Shown here one piece after another: positions 9,589-17,525 of a stretch of 64,000 nt of DNA (its first letter is position 1; the number at the start of each line of letters is the position of its first letter). Where the stretch lies: the NCBI RefSeq assembly GCF_022829285.1, contig NZ_JAKSYI010000120.1:186001-250000 (forward strand), read 5' to 3'. The notes beneath the pieces are model-generated. The model saw only the letters and a program-made list of their open reading frames with translations. It did no database searches and had not been told where the DNA came from. The translations under genes were made by a program, and so were the position numbers. The stretch is from Methylobacterium sp. J-078 (lineage in GTDB: Bacteria > Pseudomonadota > Alphaproteobacteria > Rhizobiales > Beijerinckiaceae).

Positions 9589-10557
9589 CTCGGCCGCCTC
9601 GTAGCAGGCCTGCGACAACGCCTGGGCCTTGAGGCGCTCCTCGGCCGTGAAGCTGCGCGGCCGGTCGGCCCAGAGCCCGTCGCGGCGGAACGCATCGGAC
9701 ACGCAGGACGCGGCTGTGGCGCAGGCCCCGGCCTCCCCGCCGGTGGCGGTGCAGTTGCGGACATAGAGCGCCCGGAACTCGGCGACGCCGGCCTGCGGAT
9801 GCGGCCCGGTCAGGGTCACGAGGCCGGTGAGCAATCCCATCAGCACCGGCTGGTGGATGAGGTAGACCGCGAGGCTGTGCCGCCCGGCGAAGGTCAGGCC
9901 TCGCGCCAGGCGTCCCCGCGCCCGCCATCCGCCGGCCCGAGAGCCCGCGAAGGCCGGCAGCCCGGCCCGGGCGAGGGCAACGCCGATGAGGACGAGACCC
10001 GCCCAAGGAAACAGCGGCACGTAATCGTTGGTCTGGGGCGTCCCGCGTCCGAGGCCGAGGAACGCCAGGACCGGCGCGTCCAGCCAGTCGGCCGAAACGA
10101 GGTGCGGCGCGGCCATGATGGCGAGCCCGGCAAGGGCCGCGCTCCAGACCGGCAGACCGCGCACGAAGGGCAGAGCGAGGACGCTGGCGACGGCGATGCA
10201 GTGCAGGATGCCGAAGAAGATGTAATGCGTCGGGTCGGACAGCGCCGTGGCGCCTGTGACGAGGAGCGCCGCGCCCGCGATCCGCGCCAGCCGCAGGGCG
10301 AAGGGCCGCGCCGCGAAGCGGACGCCGTTCATCAGCACCAGTCCGAGACCGACGAGGATCAGAAAGCTTCCCGCGATCCCGTGCGCCGCCGCGCGGCCGA
10401 GCGGCGTCAGAGCGTAGTTCTCGGGAGTCAGGCGAAGGGCGCCCAGATCCCAGAGGGCGTGATACGTCGCCATCGCCGCCAGCGCGACGCCACGGGCCGC
10501 ATCGATGGCGTCGAAGCGCGGGCGGGACGGCGTGGTCGGCGAAGCGGGGCTGGTCAT
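9568..10557 (-). CDS. DUF1624/HGSNAT-like acyltransferase membrane protein
   Basis: Polytopic membrane protein of 329 residues with about eight hydrophobic helices. It starts with RFDAIDAARGVALAAMATYH, the signature of the heparan-alpha-glucosaminide N-acetyltransferase catalytic family (PF07786/DUF1624), in which a transmembrane His takes part in acetyl transfer. HSLAVYLIHQPVLM near residue 245 is the conserved late helix. The last 70 residues contain several Cys and are probably periplasmic. The substrate in bacteria is unknown. Its 3' end overlaps a hairpin shared with efp. Confidence 0.8.
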   Translation of the reverse strand: MTSPASPTTPSRPRFDAIDAARGVALAAMATYHALWDLGALRLTPENYALTPLGRAAAHGIAGSFLILVGLGLVLMNGVRFAARPFALRLARIAGAALLVTGATALSDPTHYIFFGILHCIAVASVLALPFVRGLPVWSAALAGLAIMAAPHLVSADWLDAPVLAFLGLGRGTPQTNDYVPLFPWAGLVLIGVALARAGLPAFAGSRAGGWRARGRLARGLTFAGRHSLAVYLIHQPVLMGLLTGLVTLTGPHPQAGVAEFRALYVRNCTATGGEAGACATAASCVSDAFRRDGLWADRPRSFTAEERLKAQALSQACYEAAEGTAPTP

Positions 10558-10839
10558 GCCGGCATGCCCCTAGCACCGATCTGCCACGGAGGCGCTACCG
10601 CCCGGCCGATCGGCTTTCGGTGCCCTTGATGAACGAAATTTGAATCCGAAGCGCCGAAGTCAGAAAACGCTTTGGCACACGAACGCGATGGGACAGTTCG
10701 TTCTGTTGCGCCCGAACCGCCGTGCCAAACAATGCGGCATCGATGAGCCTCCGCGACCGTCAAACGGGCTTCCGCCGAGTCATGACTTTGTTAATCTCCT
10801 TCATGGGTCGCGTGGCGTGATTCGGTGTGGGTTGCTTAC

Positions 10840-11457
10840 ATGTCGGACGATTTCGGTTCGGGCCCGTTCGGGCGGCATTCGTCGGGGGAGACCGACGACA
10901 CCCGCGCCGGTGAAGGCCCCGGCGCGGACATTCAGCGCCCCCTCGACCTCGTGGAGGTGGCGGGCCGAATCAAGTGGTTCGATGTCGCGAAGGGCTTCGG
11001 CTTCATCATCCCCGACGACGGCTCGGCGGACGTGCTGCTTCACATCACCTGCCTGCGGCGCGACGGGCACCAGAGCGCCAGCGAAGGTGCGCGGGTCGTC
11101 GTGGAGGCCACGGAGCGGCCGCGCGGCTGGCAGGCCTTCCGGGTCCTGTCCCTCGACCAGTCGACGGCGATCCACCCCTCCGAACTGCCCCTGCCGCGCA
11201 CCCACGTCACCGTCACGCCGACAAGCGGACTCGAGACGGCCGTGGTGAAGTGGTTCAACCGGCTGCGCGGGTTCGGCTTTCTCAGCCGGGGGGACGGCAC
11301 GCCGGACATCTTCGTGCACATGGAGACGCTTCGCCGCTACGGCATCGCCGAACTCAAGCCCGGCGAGATGGTTCTCGTCCGCTACGGCGACGGTTCGAAG
11401 GGCAGGATGGCGGCGGAAGTCCGCCTCCTCGACGGCGCACTGCCCGCTTCACATTGA
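10840..11457 (+). CDS. Double cold-shock-domain protein
   Basis: Protein of 205 residues with two CspA-like domains in tandem. The first is at about 46-115 (GRIKWFDVAKGFGFIIPDDG, then DVLLHITCL). The second is at about 134-200 (AVVKWFNRLRGFGFLSRGDG, then DIFVHMETL). Both keep the RNP1 (KGFGFI / RGFGFL) and RNP2 (VLLHI / IFVHM) nucleic-acid-binding faces. Such fused proteins are common in alphaproteobacteria and are thought to act as RNA chaperones. The 35-residue acidic N-terminal tail is low complexity. The ATG at 10840 is preferred over a GTG five codons upstream. DUF192 follows 11 bases downstream, probably co-transcribed. Confidence 0.88.
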   Translation: MSDDFGSGPFGRHSSGETDDTRAGEGPGADIQRPLDLVEVAGRIKWFDVAKGFGFIIPDDGSADVLLHITCLRRDGHQSASEGARVVVEATERPRGWQAFRVLSLDQSTAIHPSELPLPRTHVTVTPTSGLETAVVKWFNRLRGFGFLSRGDGTPDIFVHMETLRRYGIAELKPGEMVLVRYGDGSKGRMAAEVRLLDGALPASH

Positions 11458-11468
11458 CGGATGGTCCG

Positions 11469-11966
11469 GTGATTTCTCGACGCACGACCGACTGGCGCGG
11501 CCGCTTCTGCGCGCTTCTCGCGATGACGCTCCTCGCCCTGGCGCCCGGAGCGGTCGCGGCGCAGGACGCCGCCTCCGGACCGACCGAGCCGCTGAGCATC
11601 GTCACCCGGGGCGGACGGCACAACTTCGCCGTGGAGGTGATGCGCACCGACGCCGACCGCTCGCGCGGGCTCATGTATCGCCGCACCATGGCACCGGACC
11701 ACGGCATGCTGTTCGACTTCGCGGCGACGGCCCCCGTCGCGATGTGGATGAAGAACACCTATCTGCCGCTGGACATGCTGTTCATCCGGCCGGACGGCAG
11801 CATCGCGAAGATCGCGGCCGATACCGAGCCGCTGTCCACGAAGGTGATTCCCTCGAACGAGCCCGTGCTGTCGGTGCTCGAACTCAACGCCGGAACGGCG
11901 GCCCGGCTGAAGATCCATCCCGGCGACCGGGTCGAGCACCCGCTCTTCGGCGGAAAGACGCGCTGA
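11469..11966 (+). CDS. Exported DUF192 protein
   Basis: Protein of 165 residues with a signal peptide (arginine-rich start, hydrophobic core, AVAAQ cleavage). The DUF192 hallmark follows: SRGLMYRRTMAPDHGMLFDF, then MWMKNTYLPLDMLFI and a late VLELNAGTAARLKIHPGDRV. The function of DUF192 is unknown; the domain is a small beta barrel found alone in the periplasm. The GTG at 11469 starts 11 bases after the cold-shock gene. An internal ATG at 11523 would shorten the signal peptide. The pair is commonly seen together in related bacteria, which is a family observation rather than proof of a shared job. Confidence 0.85.
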   Translation: MISRRTTDWRGRFCALLAMTLLALAPGAVAAQDAASGPTEPLSIVTRGGRHNFAVEVMRTDADRSRGLMYRRTMAPDHGMLFDFAATAPVAMWMKNTYLPLDMLFIRPDGSIAKIAADTEPLSTKVIPSNEPVLSVLELNAGTAARLKIHPGDRVEHPLFGGKTR

Positions 11967-12103
11967 AGGCGCCGAGCCGTCTGCGACCGAACACATCGAG
12001 AACAAAGGCTTGACGCCTGTTCTGTTTCGGATCAATGTTCCCTTAATGTTCTGAACCGTTCCGGCGTGCCACGGGTGCGCCGCGACGTCGACGAGGGAAC
12101 ATC

Positions 12104-12583
12104 ATGATCGACCAGCATTCGGATCACGCCTGCACGACCCCGAACCGCCCGTTCGCGAACACCGAATGGCGCCTGCTCGTCGACGGGCTGGAACATCGGA
12201 CCAGCGGCTACTTCATCGCCGCGGACATGATCGCGATGCGGCGCGGCGATCTCTGGGAGTGGCCGCTGCACCTTTCGGAGAAGAACTGGTGCGGCCCGCG
12301 CGCCTTCCGCGAGGCCTTCCTGGCGGCGCTCGAGGCTTTCGGCGTCAGCCCCGACGCGAACCTCGCGCGCTCCTTCGCCCTCGGCTTCGGACTCGTCGCG
12401 GGTCCCGGCGCCCGGGGCGGCGGTGAGGATTTCGTCGCCCTCGGCGAGTTGGTGCGGCCCAAGCCCCCGGCCACGACCCGCAAGCGCGCCGCCGCGTCCG
12501 AGGGCCGGACGCCGTCGCGCCGGACCGTGATGCCCGTGCCGCAGCGGACGGGCGAACCCAACCGTCAGCGCGCCACCCTCTGA
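12104..12583 (+). CDS. Hypothetical protein with basic tail
   Basis: Protein of 159 residues without a signal peptide or membrane segment. The N-terminal 110 residues look globular (EWRLLVDGLEHRTSGYFIAA, then WEWPLHLSEKNWC) and the last 40 are rich in Pro, Arg and Lys, suggesting a disordered nucleic-acid-binding tail. I do not recognise the family. The ATG at 12104 follows GAGGGAAC, a good ribosome-binding site. GC at third codon positions is high, supporting a real gene. Confidence 0.7.
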   Translation: MIDQHSDHACTTPNRPFANTEWRLLVDGLEHRTSGYFIAADMIAMRRGDLWEWPLHLSEKNWCGPRAFREAFLAALEAFGVSPDANLARSFALGFGLVAGPGARGGGEDFVALGELVRPKPPATTRKRAAASEGRTPSRRTVMPVPQRTGEPNRQRATL

Positions 12584-12659
12584 CACGCGGGACCGAGATG
12601 GTCCCGCGCTCGCGCTGCCCTAGCTGTCACGGACAGGTCCGAGACCGACCGGGGACACC

Positions 12660-13556
12660 ATGTCGAACACGCCCGATTGCCCATCCGTCGACGCGCCGCT
12701 CGGAGGTCTCGACGGGCTCCTGACGCCGCCGTTTTCCCGGCGCGGTTTCGTCATGACGAGCCTGATGACGGGCCTCACCCTGGCAACGACCTCGGTCGAG
12801 GCGCAGGTGATCCGGACCGATGCCGAGGGTCTCGAGGCCGGTGAGGTGAAGATTCCGGCCGGAGACGGCCCGATGCCGGGTTACCGCGCGATGCCCGCAG
12901 GCGAGGGGCAATTTCCCGTCATCCTGGTCATTGAGGAGATCTTCGGCGTCCACGAGTACATCAAGGACATCTGCCGACGCCTCGCGAAGGCGGGTTACTG
13001 CGCCGTCGCGCCCGAACTCTACGCCCGTCAGGGCGATCTCTCTACGATGACGGACGCCAAGCTCATCATCCGCGACGTCATCTCGAAGACGCCGGACGCG
13101 CAATGGATGGCCGACCTCGACGCGGCCGCCTCCTGGGCGGTGTCCGCCGCGCAGGGCGATCCGGCCCGGATCGGGACCATGGGCTGGTGCCGGGGCGGGC
13201 GCGGCGTCTGGCTCTACGCGGCGCACCGCAAGGATCTCAAGGCGGGCGTGGCCTGGTACGGACCTGTCGGCGGAGAGCGAACCGAGATCCAGCCGCGCAC
13301 CGGTACCGACGTGGCCGCCGAGATCAATGCACCGATCCTGGCCCTTTACGGGGGCGCCGACACCGGCATCCCGGTGGCGACCGTCGAGGCGGCGCGGGAC
13401 AAGGCCGTCGCGGCCGGGAAATCCGTGGAGTTGGTGGTCTACCCGGAAGCACCGCACGGCTTCCATGCCGATTACCGGCCGAGCTACCGTCCCGTCGAGG
13501 CCAAGGATGGTTGGGCGCGGGCCCTATCGTTCCTGAAGTCCCACGGCGTGGGATAA
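12660..13556 (+). CDS. Dienelactone hydrolase family protein, Tat-exported
   Basis: Alpha/beta hydrolase of 298 residues. A twin-arginine motif SRRGF (26-30) precedes a hydrophobic stretch, so the folded protein is probably exported by Tat. The catalytic triad matches dienelactone hydrolases: Cys177 in GWCRGG, Asp in GGADTGIP and His in APHGFHAD. IEEIFGVHEYIKDICRRLA is the conserved cap/strand region. Members hydrolyse enol-lactones or related esters, and many genomic copies have unknown substrates. It stands alone with no aromatic-degradation genes next to it. Confidence 0.85.
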   Translation: MSNTPDCPSVDAPLGGLDGLLTPPFSRRGFVMTSLMTGLTLATTSVEAQVIRTDAEGLEAGEVKIPAGDGPMPGYRAMPAGEGQFPVILVIEEIFGVHEYIKDICRRLAKAGYCAVAPELYARQGDLSTMTDAKLIIRDVISKTPDAQWMADLDAAASWAVSAAQGDPARIGTMGWCRGGRGVWLYAAHRKDLKAGVAWYGPVGGERTEIQPRTGTDVAAEINAPILALYGGADTGIPVATVEAARDKAVAAGKSVELVVYPEAPHGFHADYRPSYRPVEAKDGWARALSFLKSHGVG

Positions 13557-13710
13557 AACCCTCACGAAAGCGTGACACCGAAAGCACAACCGCACGGTCT
13601 CGAAGGTCGATCCGCGATCCTGTCCGATCGGCCACATTGACACTTTCCGTGCTCCGTGGCGCAACGATGTCAGCGGCCCGCCGTTCTGGCCTCAAGAGCG
13701 TTCCGGACCC

Positions 13711-14151
13711 ATGAGTGCAGTGACTTCTTCGGATGCACGCCCCGTGATTCTCGTCGTCGAGGACGAACCCGACGAGCGCTTCCTGGCGGCCGAACTGCTG
13801 GAAGAAACGGGCTTCCGGGTGATCGAGGCCGAGACGGCCGAACGCGCCCTCGCCATCCTGAACGACCGGGCCGACGAAGTCAGCGTCGTCTTCTCGGACG
13901 TGCGTACGCCGGGGCCGATCGGTGGATTTGAACTCGCCCGCATCATCGGCGTGACCTGGCCCCGGGTGCGCGTGCTCCTGACTTCGGGTGATGCCGGCGA
14001 CCAGCCGAGCGACCTGCGTGTCTCGGCCACCTTCATCCCGAAGCCCTGGCGCGCCGCCGACATCCTGGCCTGGGTCGAGGAAGCCGCCGGGCGGCCAGAC
14101 GGGGCGCGGCCGCGCCCCGACGTGATCGGTTCGCCCGCGGGCGGCGCCTAA
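13711..14151 (+). CDS. Single-domain response regulator
   Basis: Receiver-only protein of 146 residues. It shows the acidic pocket VVEDEPDE (about 17-24), the phosphorylatable Asp in FSDVRTP, the switch Thr in LLTSGDAG and the Lys in FIPKPW. There is no output domain, so it must act by protein contact, as CheY-like and stress-pathway single-domain regulators do. It lies 75 bases upstream of a small NepR-like protein and 3.4 kb from phyR. That suggests, but does not prove, a role in the general stress phosphorelay. Confidence 0.85.
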   Translation: MSAVTSSDARPVILVVEDEPDERFLAAELLEETGFRVIEAETAERALAILNDRADEVSVVFSDVRTPGPIGGFELARIIGVTWPRVRVLLTSGDAGDQPSDLRVSATFIPKPWRAADILAWVEEAAGRPDGARPRPDVIGSPAGGA

Positions 14152-14170
14152 AGTATTATCATACATCAAT

Positions 14171-14195
14171 GGAAACATGGGGGCGTATGGCCGTT
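14171..14195 (+). promoter_or_regulatory. Possible sigma-EcfG promoter (GGAAA variant)
   Basis: GGAAA-N16-CGTT lies 32 bases before the NepR-like gene at 14227, in an AT-rich gap. The -35 differs from GGAAC by one base. If used, it would place the small NepR-like protein under the factor that NepR proteins control. Confidence 0.4.
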
Positions 14196-14226
14196 GACGG
14201 GTTTCCCGTAAGCGAGAGGCCGCGCG

Positions 14227-14448
14227 ATGGCCCATGAGCCGAACATGAAACCTGACCGTACTGCCTATGCCGCCAACACGGATGACGGCTGGTCGTCGCT
14301 CACCGTCTTGTCGGACCAGCGTATGCTGTCGACGCTCGGCAATCGTCTGCGGAGTGTCTATGAGGACGTCACGGATTCGGCACAGCCCAGCGATCTCATG
14401 CGTCTGGCCGCCATGATCGACGCGCGCCGTAACCATTCCGGCACCTGA
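14227..14448 (+). CDS. Small NepR-like protein (putative second anti-sigma factor)
   Basis: Protein of 73 residues. Residues about 36-64 (LGNRLRSVYEDVTD, then PSDLMRLAAMID) align without gaps with the core of NepR encoded at 17121-17345 (IGLHLRAMYDTIVQ, then PDRFRDLIAKLD). It keeps the Gly, Leu-Arg, Tyr, Pro, Leu and final Asp positions but lacks the usual PVP triplet. NepR binds sigma-EcfG and is removed by phosphorylated PhyR. Paralogues exist in several alphaproteobacteria. The upstream receiver gene and variant sigma-EcfG promoter support the call. Homology rests on a short helix pair, so confidence is moderate. Confidence 0.55.
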   Translation: MAHEPNMKPDRTAYAANTDDGWSSLTVLSDQRMLSTLGNRLRSVYEDVTDSAQPSDLMRLAAMIDARRNHSGT

Positions 14449-14589
14449 TCACGCGAGAACGACTGACTGAGTGCGGCGGGAATACCGCACTCAACGGCGC
14501 GGGTTTGCCGTATGATCCTCGAGAATTCAGGTCCACATGCCGGCGGGGACAAACCCACGGCAGTCCCGGGCCGGTCGATCGGGCCTTCC

Positions 14590-15777
14590 ATGCGTTTGAA
14601 CCTTCCCCTCGGTCTTGCCGCCTGCGGCGTCGTTGCCCTGCTCGCGGCCGGATCGCCGACGTTTGCGGCCGCACCGCCCGTCCAGCCCAAGGACGGACCG
14701 GGCGGAATCATCGATCTCGGCGCTACGATCATCAAGCGCGGCCTCGGCAAAGCCGGTGCCGGGAGCTTCCTATTCTACAAGTCCGGACCCGCCCCGGCCG
14801 AGGGCCGGCCGGTCGTGGTACTCCTGCATGCCTGGGGCGCGCCGAACCCACAGGCCTACGGCGCCTGGATCGACCATCTCGCGCGCACCGGCGCACTGGT
14901 CATCTTCCCCCGCTTCCAGGAGTTGAACCGGACCCGGCCTTCGGACGCCAGCGCCATCGCCGCGCGCATCCTGGGCACCACTTTCTCGGATCTCCAGGGC
15001 GACGCGGAGGCCAAGCCCGACCGGACGCGCGTCGCGTTGATCGGCCATCTGGCCGGCGCCCCCATCGCGGCCAACATCGCGGCCGATGCCGGGGCGCAGG
15101 GATTGCCCATCCCGCGCCTGGTCTTCGCGATCATGCCAGGCGGCATCGCCAGCGACGCGCGGGCGCGGGGCGTCGTCCTGCACGACCTCTCGCGGATCGC
15201 GCCCGAAACCCTCGTGCTCACGGTGATCGGCGACCGTGACGCCCGGGCGGCCGACCTCGCTGCCCGGCGCCTGTTGCGGGAGGCCAGCAGCGTGACGAGC
15301 GAGCGCAAGCTCTTCGTGCGCGCCCTCTCGGACGATCACGGCTTTCCGGCCCTGACGGCGACGCTGTCCTCGCCGGCGGCCGTCGACACGGCCTATGATG
15401 GCGGTGCGATCAAGCTGCCGCCCGAGCCGCCGCGCGATCCGAAGCAGCCGGCGGCCCCGTTCAAGTGGACGCCCGACATGGCGCTGACGGGGGAGCAGAC
15501 GACGCTGGTGGCGCAGATCAACAACGCCCGCGCCGACAGCCTCGATTATCTCGCCTACTGGAAGACCTTCGATCTCGCAGCCGCCGCTGCCTTCGGGGGC
15601 AGCGATGCCGGCGCCCTGAAGGGCAATCCGCGTTTCAGCGACATGGAGCGCTGGGCGGATGGCTGGCCCGTCAAGCGCCTCGCCGTCGAGACGCCGCGGG
15701 CGAGCGCACCTGCCGCTGTCGCGCCGGCCGCGCCCGCCGCGCCGCGCGCCAAGCCCGCGAGTTCGCGCCGACCCTGA
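14590..15777 (+). CDS. Exported alpha/beta-hydrolase-like protein lacking the serine nucleophile
   Basis: Protein of 395 residues with a signal peptide (hydrophobic core to TFAAA near residue 28). The fold is alpha/beta hydrolase: PVVVLLHAWGAPN (oxyanion strand), RVALIGHLAGAPIAAN (nucleophile elbow), VIGDRDAR (Asp215 or Asp217) and DDHGFPAL (His250). The elbow reads GHLAG at residues 152-156, with Leu154 where Ser, Cys or Asp is expected, so ordinary hydrolysis looks impossible. The C-terminal 30 residues are an Ala/Pro-rich tail. The ATG at 14590 is chosen because it begins the signal peptide; the frame is open 26 codons upstream. Confidence 0.75.
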   Translation: MRLNLPLGLAACGVVALLAAGSPTFAAAPPVQPKDGPGGIIDLGATIIKRGLGKAGAGSFLFYKSGPAPAEGRPVVVLLHAWGAPNPQAYGAWIDHLARTGALVIFPRFQELNRTRPSDASAIAARILGTTFSDLQGDAEAKPDRTRVALIGHLAGAPIAANIAADAGAQGLPIPRLVFAIMPGGIASDARARGVVLHDLSRIAPETLVLTVIGDRDARAADLAARRLLREASSVTSERKLFVRALSDDHGFPALTATLSSPAAVDTAYDGGAIKLPPEPPRDPKQPAAPFKWTPDMALTGEQTTLVAQINNARADSLDYLAYWKTFDLAAAAAFGGSDAGALKGNPRFSDMERWADGWPVKRLAVETPRASAPAAVAPAAPAAPRAKPASSRRP

Positions 15778-15818
15778 GCGCCCGCACGAAGACCCGACCC
15801 CGACCCGGACCATACCCG

Positions 15819-16430
15819 ATGCAGCTGTTTCACTCCCACTTCTCGCCGTTCGCCCGCAAGGTCATGGTCGTCGCCCACGAGCACGGCCTCGCCGAGTCCC
15901 TCGAACTCCTGCCCACGGCCGCCCACCCGGTGAAGCGCGACGGCACGATCCTGGCCCGCCATCCCTTGGCGCAGGTGCCGACCCTGATCGACGAGACGGG
16001 GCAGGCGATCGCCGATAGCCGCGTGATCTGTGAGTATCTCGATGCCCGGGCCGGCGGCAGCCTGTTCCCGGACGCGGGCCCCGCGCGCTGGATCGCCCTG
16101 AACGATCAATCCACCGCCGACGGCATGCTCGATGCAGCCCTGTTGATCCGCTACGAGCTGACGGCCCGTCCCGAGGCCGAGCGCTCCGCCGCCTGGATCA
16201 CGGCGCAGCAGGCCAAGATCGAGAGCGGGCTTGCGAGTTTCGAAGCCGCTGCCGGAACGCTTGCCGGCCGCGTGGATATCGGCACCATCGCCCTCGGCTG
16301 CGCGCTCGGCTACCTCGATCTGCGCTTTCCCGAGATCGTCTGGCGAGCGGCCCATCCGGCGCTTGCCGCCTGGTACGAGGCGTTCGCCGCCCGTCCATCC
16401 ATGATGGCGACGCGCCCGCCCGCGGCCTGA
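15819..16430 (+). CDS. Glutathione S-transferase family protein
   Basis: Cytosolic GST of 203 residues. The thioredoxin-like N-terminal domain starts LFHSHFSPFARKVMVVAHE, has the cis-Pro in QVPTLIDE and the glutathione contact DSRVICEYLD (about 63-72). An all-helical C-terminal domain follows and ends LAAWYEAFAARPSM, the usual GST ending. The likely activity is glutathione conjugation or reduction; the substrate cannot be read from sequence. The gap to the upstream hydrolase gene is 41 bases, so co-transcription is possible. Confidence 0.85.
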   Translation: MQLFHSHFSPFARKVMVVAHEHGLAESLELLPTAAHPVKRDGTILARHPLAQVPTLIDETGQAIADSRVICEYLDARAGGSLFPDAGPARWIALNDQSTADGMLDAALLIRYELTARPEAERSAAWITAQQAKIESGLASFEAAAGTLAGRVDIGTIALGCALGYLDLRFPEIVWRAAHPALAAWYEAFAARPSMMATRPPAA

Positions 16431-16485
16431 TCTCCGCTGGCGCGCGAGTTGCGACGGCGCCTCCGGGTCAACCGGATGCGCCGCC

Positions 16486-16683
16486 ATGCCCGATTTCGTC
16501 GCCACCCTCGCCGCCGCCGCCCTGTTCTGCGGAGGCGTCCTGATCCTCAACGGATTGACGCGCCTCGCGCTTCATCTGCACTTGGCGCCCTTCGACCTCG
16601 CCGAGAACGGGCTCCTCCAGTACGGCCTCGCCCTGGGGCTCGCGGGCCTGTTCTGGCGTCGAGCGGCGCGCAAAGCCTTCTGA
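16486..16683 (+). CDS. Small two-helix membrane protein
   Basis: Protein of 65 residues with two hydrophobic segments (about 5-30 and 42-58) and a basic end RRAARKAF. I do not recognise the family. Third-position GC is high and the length is typical of short inner-membrane proteins in this genome type. It lies 55 bases downstream of the GST gene. Confidence 0.55.
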   Translation: MPDFVATLAAAALFCGGVLILNGLTRLALHLHLAPFDLAENGLLQYGLALGLAGLFWRRAARKAF

Positions 16684-16749
16684 CGCGGGTTCGCTTCACG
16701 GACACGCCATGCGGCGGCGCTAAAAGATGGCGATCGTGTGACGACCCCA

Positions 16750-16774
16750 GGAACCCCTTCCGTAACTTGACGTT
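16750..16774 (+). promoter_or_regulatory. Sigma-EcfG promoter of the DUF1328 gene
   Basis: GGAAC (16750-16754), 16 bases, CGTT (16771-16774): an exact general-stress promoter 57 bases before the ATG at 16832. Confidence 0.75.
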
Positions 16775-16831
16775 ATGCTGTCATGAGGTCGCAGCCGATG
16801 CTGCACCGTACTTGATAGAGGGTTGAGTCAC

Positions 16832-17008
16832 ATGCTCGGATGGGCCGTTACGTTCCTGGTCGTCGCCCTCGTCGCGGCGCTTCTCGGCTTCGGTGGCATC
16901 GCCGGCACGGCGATGGAAGCTGCCAAGCTCGTGTTCTTCGTGGCGATCGTACTCTTCGCCATCTCGGCCGTGATCGGCCTGATGCGCGGTCGTTCGCCGA
17001 CGCTCTGA
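16832..17008 (+). CDS. DUF1328 (YtjA-type) small membrane protein
   Basis: Protein of 58 residues with two membrane helices. The opening MLGWAVTFLVVALVAALLGF and the GIAGTAMEAAKLVFF step are characteristic of DUF1328. Members are small inner-membrane proteins repeatedly found among stress-induced genes; the molecular role is unknown. The ATG at 16832 follows AGAGGG. A TTG three codons upstream is a poorer start. An exact sigma-EcfG promoter precedes it, and a terminator shared with nepR follows. Confidence 0.88.
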   Translation: MLGWAVTFLVVALVAALLGFGGIAGTAMEAAKLVFFVAIVLFAISAVIGLMRGRSPTL

Positions 17009-17050
17009 ACCGCACCGGCGTCGCGATCGACGCTTAGAGGTTCGCAGAAG

Positions 17051-17082
17051 AAGGGCCGCTCGCTGAAAACGAGCGGCCCTTT
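17051..17082. terminator. Bidirectional terminator between DUF1328 gene and nepR
   Basis: A 12-bp perfect stem (AAGGGCCGCTCG / CGAGCGGCCCTT) with a 7-base loop ends in TTTCT on the plus strand and has A-rich sequence on the other side. It serves the two convergent genes. Confidence 0.75.
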
Positions 17083-17120
17083 CTCGTGGTGGAGGTCGAT
17101 GAAGGGGCTGATCGGGTGCG

Positions 17121-17345
17121 TCAGCCTTGTGAATCCGACCCCGGCACCGAGGTATCCAGCTTGGCGATGAGGTCGCGGAAACGGTCGGGGACAGGCTGCT
17201 GCACGATGGTGTCGTACATCGCGCGCAGATGCAGGCCGATCCGCTTCTGCGTGTGATCGCTCAGGCCCTGTCGCGCCGTCGCATCCGTGCCGTTCGGGGC
17301 TGGCCCCTCGAAGGGGGGGCCACCGCCCGATTCGTTGTCTTCCAT
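17121..17345 (-). CDS. nepR: Anti-sigma factor NepR
   Basis: Protein of 74 residues that holds sigma-EcfG inactive until phosphorylated PhyR takes it away. The signature is complete: IGLHLRAMYDTIVQ followed by QPVPDRFRDLIAKLD, with an acidic, Gly/Pro-rich N-terminal tail. The ATG at 17345 (MEDNESG) is preferred over one 11 codons upstream because AAGGGG stands at ribosome-binding distance before it. It is divergent from phyR, and each gene has its own exact sigma-EcfG promoter, giving autoregulation. No ecfG gene is in the window. Confidence 0.9.
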   Translation of the reverse strand: MEDNESGGGPPFEGPAPNGTDATARQGLSDHTQKRIGLHLRAMYDTIVQQPVPDRFRDLIAKLDTSVPGSDSQG

Positions 17346-17424
17346 ACTTCGGTCCCCTTGGATGTCGACAAGCGACATCGCCGCGATTGTTTTGCGGCTT
17401 CACATAGGCCATGGCTGCACCTGC

Positions 17425-17449
17425 AACGCTGGTGTGAACAATCGGTTCC
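17425..17449 (-). promoter_or_regulatory. Sigma-EcfG promoter of nepR
   Basis: On the minus strand GGAAC (17449-17445), 16 bases, CGTT (17428-17425). It is an exact consensus match 80 bases before the nepR start. Confidence 0.8.
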
Positions 17450-17457
17450 CAGCCGGC

Positions 17458-17482
17458 GGAACGGAGCCCCGCATTCCGCGTT
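17458..17482 (+). promoter_or_regulatory. Sigma-EcfG promoter of phyR
   Basis: GGAAC (17458-17462), 16 bases, CGTT (17479-17482), 44 bases before the phyR ATG. Its -35 is only eight bases away from the -35 of the divergent nepR promoter. Confidence 0.8.
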
Positions 17483-17525
17483 GTGGCGGAGGCGCCCGAG
17501 AGTACGGCAAAGCCAAGGGGATATA

